Positions 60,413-64,000 of a stretch of DNA of 64,000 nt are shown piece after piece. How positions within the stretch are numbered: position 1 is the stretch's first letter; each line of letters starts with the position of its first letter. Source of the DNA: Acinetobacter sp. P8-3-8 (GTDB lineage: Bacteria > Pseudomonadota > Gammaproteobacteria > Pseudomonadales > Moraxellaceae); the NCBI RefSeq assembly GCF_000214135.1, contig NZ_AFIE01000004.1, positions 62,001 to 126,000 of the forward strand. The letters are read 5' to 3'. The translations under genes and the position numbers were made by a program. The notes below the pieces were generated by a model. It was not told the origin of the DNA and did no database searches. It saw only the letters and a program-made list of their open reading frames with translations.

Positions 60413-61378
60413 TTCTTCATCAGCATTATCACCACGGTAAATTTTAACTTCTTGCACGGGATAAGGAATAGACACATTATTTTCAGCAAAGGTATGCACA
60501 ACCATTTCTTGAATTTTGCTGATCGACGCAGAGGTTGAGGTTTCAGTGGTATTTACCCACCATTGCACTTTTAAATTCACTGAAAAATCGGCTAAAGCGG
60601 TGACATTTACACTAAAACCCGGTTGGCTCAAGATGCTACTGTCTTTGTCCAATAGATCCAAAATAATTGTTTTGGCTTTTTGTACATCATCTTCATAACC
60701 GATTCCCACAATAAACTCACAACGACGACGTTGATAAGCGGTGTTCACGGTCACTGCACTGGTATAAACAGTGGCATTTGGAATCACAATACGACGACCA
60801 TCTGGTGAGCGTAGGAATGTTGCACGAATTTGAATATCTTCAACAGTCCCTTCCATATTATTGACAATGATGTCATCGCCAATTTTGAACGGTTCACCCA
60901 AAAGAATCAGTACACCAGACAACATATTTTGGAAAATATCTTTAAATGCAAAACCGATCGCGACTGAGCCAATACCCAAAGCACTCATCAACTGACCTGG
61001 AGTAAAACCAGGAATGGCGATGACCATTGCAATAAGAAAACCAAAGAAAATAATAAAGCTACTGCCGACACGGTTTAATACCAATACGAGGTTTTGGCGA
61101 GTATATGAGCGATTTTCTAGGGTTTTGCGAACAAAAAATTTAAATACTTTAGACAATAACCAAAAAATAAGCAGTACAACGATTGCAATACAGAAATAAG
61201 GAACACGTTCCCAAAAACCATCAATAATTTTGTCGATGGTGGTATAGGCATCATTATATTTTGCCGTATGTTCAATGACCGTTTTTGCAGTTTTTTCACC
61301 TGCAGAATGGAGTAATTGAGTCGTATCTTGTGCGACTTCACTTAATTTATTTACTTCTTCAGCCACAGCAATATCCAA
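60395..61378 (-). CDS. mscS: small-conductance mechanosensitive channel (MscS family)
   Basis: Inner-membrane tension-gated channel that releases solutes on hypo-osmotic shock. 327 residues: N-terminal periplasmic/first-helix region, TM segments YFCIAIVVLLIFWLL and FIIFFGFLIAMVIAI, the TM3 pore helix with Gly/Ala pattern QLMSALGIGSVAIGFAFKDIFQN, then the cytoplasmic MscS beta domain GEPFKIGDDIIVNN and GTVEDIQIRATFLRSPDGR. The frame opens at TTG 61378 without a clear ribosome site; the exact start is uncertain. It overlaps rsmE by 18 bp at the 3' ends. Confidence 0.9.
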   Translation of the reverse strand: MDIAVAEEVNKLSEVAQDTTQLLHSAGEKTAKTVIEHTAKYNDAYTTIDKIIDGFWERVPYFCIAIVVLLIFWLLSKVFKFFVRKTLENRSYTRQNLVLVLNRVGSSFIIFFGFLIAMVIAIPGFTPGQLMSALGIGSVAIGFAFKDIFQNMLSGVLILLGEPFKIGDDIIVNNMEGTVEDIQIRATFLRSPDGRRIVIPNATVYTSAVTVNTAYQRRRCEFIVGIGYEDDVQKAKTIILDLLDKDSSILSQPGFSVNVTALADFSVNLKVQWWVNTTETSTSASISKIQEMVVHTFAENNVSIPYPVQEVKIYRGDNADEESARAK

Positions 61379-61859
61379 TAAAATAATCGTGGTATTTTGC
61401 CTGAAATTTTCAAGAAGTTAAGTAGTGATTACAGAATTTCGTAGATCGGAAATTTCACAATAAAACTATAGGATTAGCTCAAACATCCTTAAGATAGAGA
61501 TACAGCATTTGTTGTATTTATTTCATACATTTTTATAAAAACTTAGAAAATTCTTGAGCTTGCTTGGTTATGTTGTCAAGTTTAAGGATTTAGGTAAGAA
61601 AATGTATTTTTCTGACAAAAGTTATAGGCACTGTGCGAGACACATTATAAGATCAAAAAAACGGCATAAATATTGAAAATACGAATGTTTTTGCAAGTGA
61701 CTCAGTCCATGCGGATGGTTAAAGTGAATCTTGCGTCTACGACCAAAGCACAATTGTTATACAAAATGCGCTATCGTAATACTGAGTACATGCAAGTAAT
61801 AAAATCAAGAACGTAGGCATATATCTCATGATGAGATGACAAATCAAGGAAGCAGAACT
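61379..61859. other. 481-bp promoter region between mscS and acs
   Basis: AT-rich, no credible ORF. ATCTCAT-G-ATGAGAT at 61823-61837 is a perfect 7-bp dyad ending 22 bp before the acs ATG, just ahead of its ribosome site, so it could be an operator or an mRNA leader hairpin. No strong CRP or sigma-54 match was found. Confidence 0.5.
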
Positions 61860-63803
61860 ATGAATGAAATTTATCCAGTTCCTGAACAATTTGTTAAAAC
61901 CGCAAGGACCAATGAACAAGAGTATTTTGAACGTTATCAGCAGTCAGTAGATGACCCAGATACTTTTTGGGCAGAGGCTGCAAAAAAGCTCGAATGGATT
62001 AAACCCTTTACTCAAGTTAAAAATACGAGCTTTGACAAAGACAACTTTAAAATAGAATGGTTCGCAGATGGTGAACTCAACGTCAGTGCCAACTGTTTAG
62101 ATCGTCATTTAAAAGAACATCCGCTCAAACCTGCGATCATTTGGGAAGGTGACCATCCATCTCGCCACAAAATTATTTCATTTGAAGAATTGCATGATGA
62201 AGTTTGCCGTTTTGCCAATGTCTTGAAAAAGCATGGGGTTGGGAAAGGCGATCGTGTGATTTTATATATGCCAATGATTCCAGAGGCTGCAATTGCCATG
62301 TTGGCATGTACCCGAATTGGTGCTGTGCATTGCGTGGTTTTTGGAGGTTTCTCACCTGATTCTTTAGCGAGTCGTATTGACGATAGCCAAGCCAAGTTAG
62401 TGATTACTGCAGATCAAGGGATGCGTGGTGGAAAAACCATTCCACTTAAAGAAAATGTAGATGCCGCCTTAGCACTTGATGGAACGTCTTCTGTTGAAAA
62501 AATGATTGTGGTACACCGTACAGGGCATCCGATTACGATGAAAGATGGTCGTGATTTGTGGTATCACATGGAAATCATGACGGTTACAGACATTTGCCCA
62601 CCTGAAGCAATGAATGCAGAAGATCCATTATTCATTCTCTATACTTCAGGCTCTACGGGTAAACCAAAAGGGGTGTTACATACTACTGGTGGATATCTAA
62701 CGTATGTGAATACCACATTCCGTGAAGTATTTGATATTAAACAAGATGATGTGTTTTGGTGTACCGCAGATGTCGGCTGGATCACAGGGCATTCGTATGT
62801 GCTATATGGGCCATTATCAAATGGTACAACCACGGTGATGTCTGAAGGTATTCCGCAGTATCCAACATGGGCACGTACAGGGCATATTGTTGATAAACAT
62901 AATATTACTATTCTCTATACTGCACCGACAGCCATTCGCGCCATGATGCGAGAGGGTGATGCTTTTGTACGTGAAAGTGATCGTAGTAGTTTACGCCTAC
63001 TGGGTTCAGTCGGTGAACCGATTAACCCTGAAGCATGGAACTGGTATTACACCGTGGTGGGCGAAAGTCGTTGTCCGATTGTAGATACATGGTGGCAAAC
63101 CGAAACAGGTGGTATTTTAATTTCACCGTTGCCGGGTGCAACACCTTTGAAACCGGGTTCAGCAACTCGTCCATTCTTCGGTATTCAACCTGCTTTAGTC
63201 GATGCTGATGGTAAAGAGTTGGACGGTGCAACCGAAGGGAATCTGATTATTAAAGATTCTTGGCCGGGACAAATGCGTACGATTTGGGGTGATCCAGAAC
63301 GGTTTATTGATGCGTATTTTTCAACTTATCCGGGGACGTATTTTACAGGGGATGGTGCACGAAGAGATAAGGATGGGTATTACTGGATTACAGGACGAGT
63401 GGATGATGTTCTGAATGTATCGGGTCACCGTTTGGGTACGGCTGAAATTGAAAGTGCTTTGGTTGCGCATGAAAAAGTCGCTGAATCTGCTGTGGTGGGT
63501 ATGCCGCATGAGATTAAAGGGCAGGGTATTGCCGCCTATGTCACTTTACAAGCGGGTGAGGCTGAAACCGAAGAGCTACGCAAGGAATTAGTTGCTTGGG
63601 TACGTAAAGTATTAGGCCCTGTCGCAACGCCTGATGCAATTTATTGGGCACCTGCTTTACCTAAAACCCGTTCAGGGAAAATCATGCGTCGTATTTTGAG
63701 AAAAATTGCAGCAAGTGAATTGGACAGTTTAGGGGATACGTCAACTTTGGCAGATCCGGGCGTTGTGGATCAGTTGATTGCCGAAGTGAAGGCAAATAGC
63801 TAA
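61860..63803 (+). CDS. acs: acetyl-CoA synthetase
   Basis: Activates acetate to acetyl-CoA via acetyl-AMP. 647 residues: [37 protein letters not shown]-loop [68 protein letters not shown] and the C-terminal [11 protein letters not shown] with the regulatory acetylated Lys of Acs proteins. ATG at 61860 has AAGGAAG upstream; the extension to 61836 is rejected. Terminator at 63827. Confidence 0.97.
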   Translation: MNEIYPVPEQFVKTARTNEQEYFERYQQSVDDPDTFWAEAAKKLEWIKPFTQVKNTSFDKDNFKIEWFADGELNVSANCLDRHLKEHPLKPAIIWEGDHPSRHKIISFEELHDEVCRFANVLKKHGVGKGDRVILYMPMIPEAAIAMLACTRIGAVHCVVFGGFSPDSLASRIDDSQAKLVITADQGMRGGKTIPLKENVDAALALDGTSSVEKMIVVHRTGHPITMKDGRDLWYHMEIMTVTDICPPEAMNAEDPLFILYTSGSTGKPKGVLHTTGGYLTYVNTTFREVFDIKQDDVFWCTADVGWITGHSYVLYGPLSNGTTTVMSEGIPQYPTWARTGHIVDKHNITILYTAPTAIRAMMREGDAFVRESDRSSLRLLGSVGEPINPEAWNWYYTVVGESRCPIVDTWWQTETGGILISPLPGATPLKPGSATRPFFGIQPALVDADGKELDGATEGNLIIKDSWPGQMRTIWGDPERFIDAYFSTYPGTYFTGDGARRDKDGYYWITGRVDDVLNVSGHRLGTAEIESALVAHEKVAESAVVGMPHEIKGQGIAAYVTLQAGEAETEELRKELVAWVRKVLGPVATPDAIYWAPALPKTRSGKIMRRILRKIAASELDSLGDTSTLADPGVVDQLIAEVKANS

Positions 63804-63826
63804 ACCAATCAACTGAATAATCGTGT

Positions 63827-63856
63827 AAAAACCCAATCAAATTTGATTGGGTTTTT
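63827..63856. terminator. Terminator of acs (both strands usable)
   Basis: AAAAACCCAATCAAA and TTTGATTGGGTTTTT are perfect complementary arms, followed by GTTTG. It separates acs from the convergent gene at 63920. Confidence 0.88.
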
Positions 63857-63919
63857 GTTTGATGAAGGCGTTTAAAATTTTTAACAACTTCATTTTGAAC
63901 GGAACAATATTTATAAACG

Positions 63920-64000
63920 CTACAAATATTGATGAATAGTGCTACCACTTTGGTTAAATTCAATGTGTGCAATCGCTCCATTGACTAAGGATAATTGTGG
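63920..64000 (-). CDS. C-terminal fragment of an unidentified protein (gene runs off window)
   Basis: The minus-strand frame from the right edge reads PQLSLVNGAIAHIEFNQSGS and on to a TAG at 63920-63922, 26 codons with no internal stop and protein-like composition. The ending resembles the tail of histidine-phosphatase-type proteins (S-x-x-N-x-x-I-x-x-x-x-F), but this is a weak guess. Convergent with acs across a shared terminator. Confidence 0.45.
   Translation of the reverse strand, partial: PQLSLVNGAIAHIEFNQSGSTIHQYL

Noticed and set aside
63682-63981. 99-codon minus-strand ORF overlapping the end of acs.
   Set aside because: It overlaps acs antisense and crosses the acs terminator; the other frame ending at 63920 looks more protein-like and is reported instead.

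Overview
The window is a chromosomal segment of a low-GC gammaproteobacterium, almost certainly Acinetobacter (Moraxellaceae). The evidence is the AT-rich codon use, an ExoIII/Crc-type gene divergent from pyrE, a complete urtABCDE urea transporter, paired Omp33-36-type porins, a shortened division cluster that runs directly from murG to lpxC, and an E. coli-type gshA. No phage, IS transposase, CRISPR array, tRNA or rRNA was found. Most of the segment is core genome; the unusual material sits in the intergenic spaces.

Layout. 1-7.0 kb: DUF924 protein (partial), gshA, dsbB, an esterase/lipase, yqiA-parE. 7.3-13.2 kb: urtABCDE behind a good sigma-54-like promoter. 13.5-23.8 kb: accessory and envelope genes (secreted hypothetical protein, GNAT, Tsx-type channel, HPF/RaiA factor, ankyrin-like protein, outer-membrane protein, GST, two GGDEF proteins, HSL-type esterase, DUF2147, YffB). 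24.0-24.2 kb: a strong candidate CsrB/RsmZ-type regulatory RNA on the minus strand. 24.3-28.2 kb: xthA/crc, pyrE, a membrane-anchored unknown, VanW protein, methyltransferase, DUF3565. 28.3-39.1 kb: gshB, then murG-murC-ddl-ftsQ-ftsA-ftsZ-lpxC (peptidoglycan precursors, divisome, lipid A), DciA and an M23 peptidase. 39.3-44.0 kb: aceE-aceF. 44.3-52.9 kb: a DUF115-like unknown, a yybP-ykoY manganese riboswitch with its UPF0016 exporter, an MBL protein, YkgJ, guaB, glmM, pdxH, recJ. 53.3-64 kb: two tandem porins, prfB with its programmed frameshift, an ArsR-type regulator with an Old Yellow Enzyme, waaA, rsmE, mscS, acs and the tail of one more gene.

How the parts work together. Glutathione synthesis and use (gshA, gshB, a GST) and electrophile handling (ArsR plus alkene reductase) are scattered through the window. 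The murG-lpxC block, glmM, waaA and the M23 enzyme all serve the envelope. aceE/aceF and acs both supply acetyl-CoA. The urt operon looks controlled by nitrogen, the UPF0016 gene by Mn2+, and the sRNA is predicted to titrate CsrA/RsmA.

Most notable: (i) the GGA-rich sRNA next to the crc homologue, with GGA shown in hairpin loops; (ii) a 174-190 bp terminal-inverted-repeat element in three copies, one of them in the aceF terminator with a perfect 12-bp target duplication and another splitting the apparent parE terminator; (iii) a second, unrelated 307-395 bp inverted-repeat element in two copies; (iv) a GGDEF protein that has lost its active site but keeps the c-di-GMP-binding RxxD motif. All calls come from reading the sequence; no database search was run.
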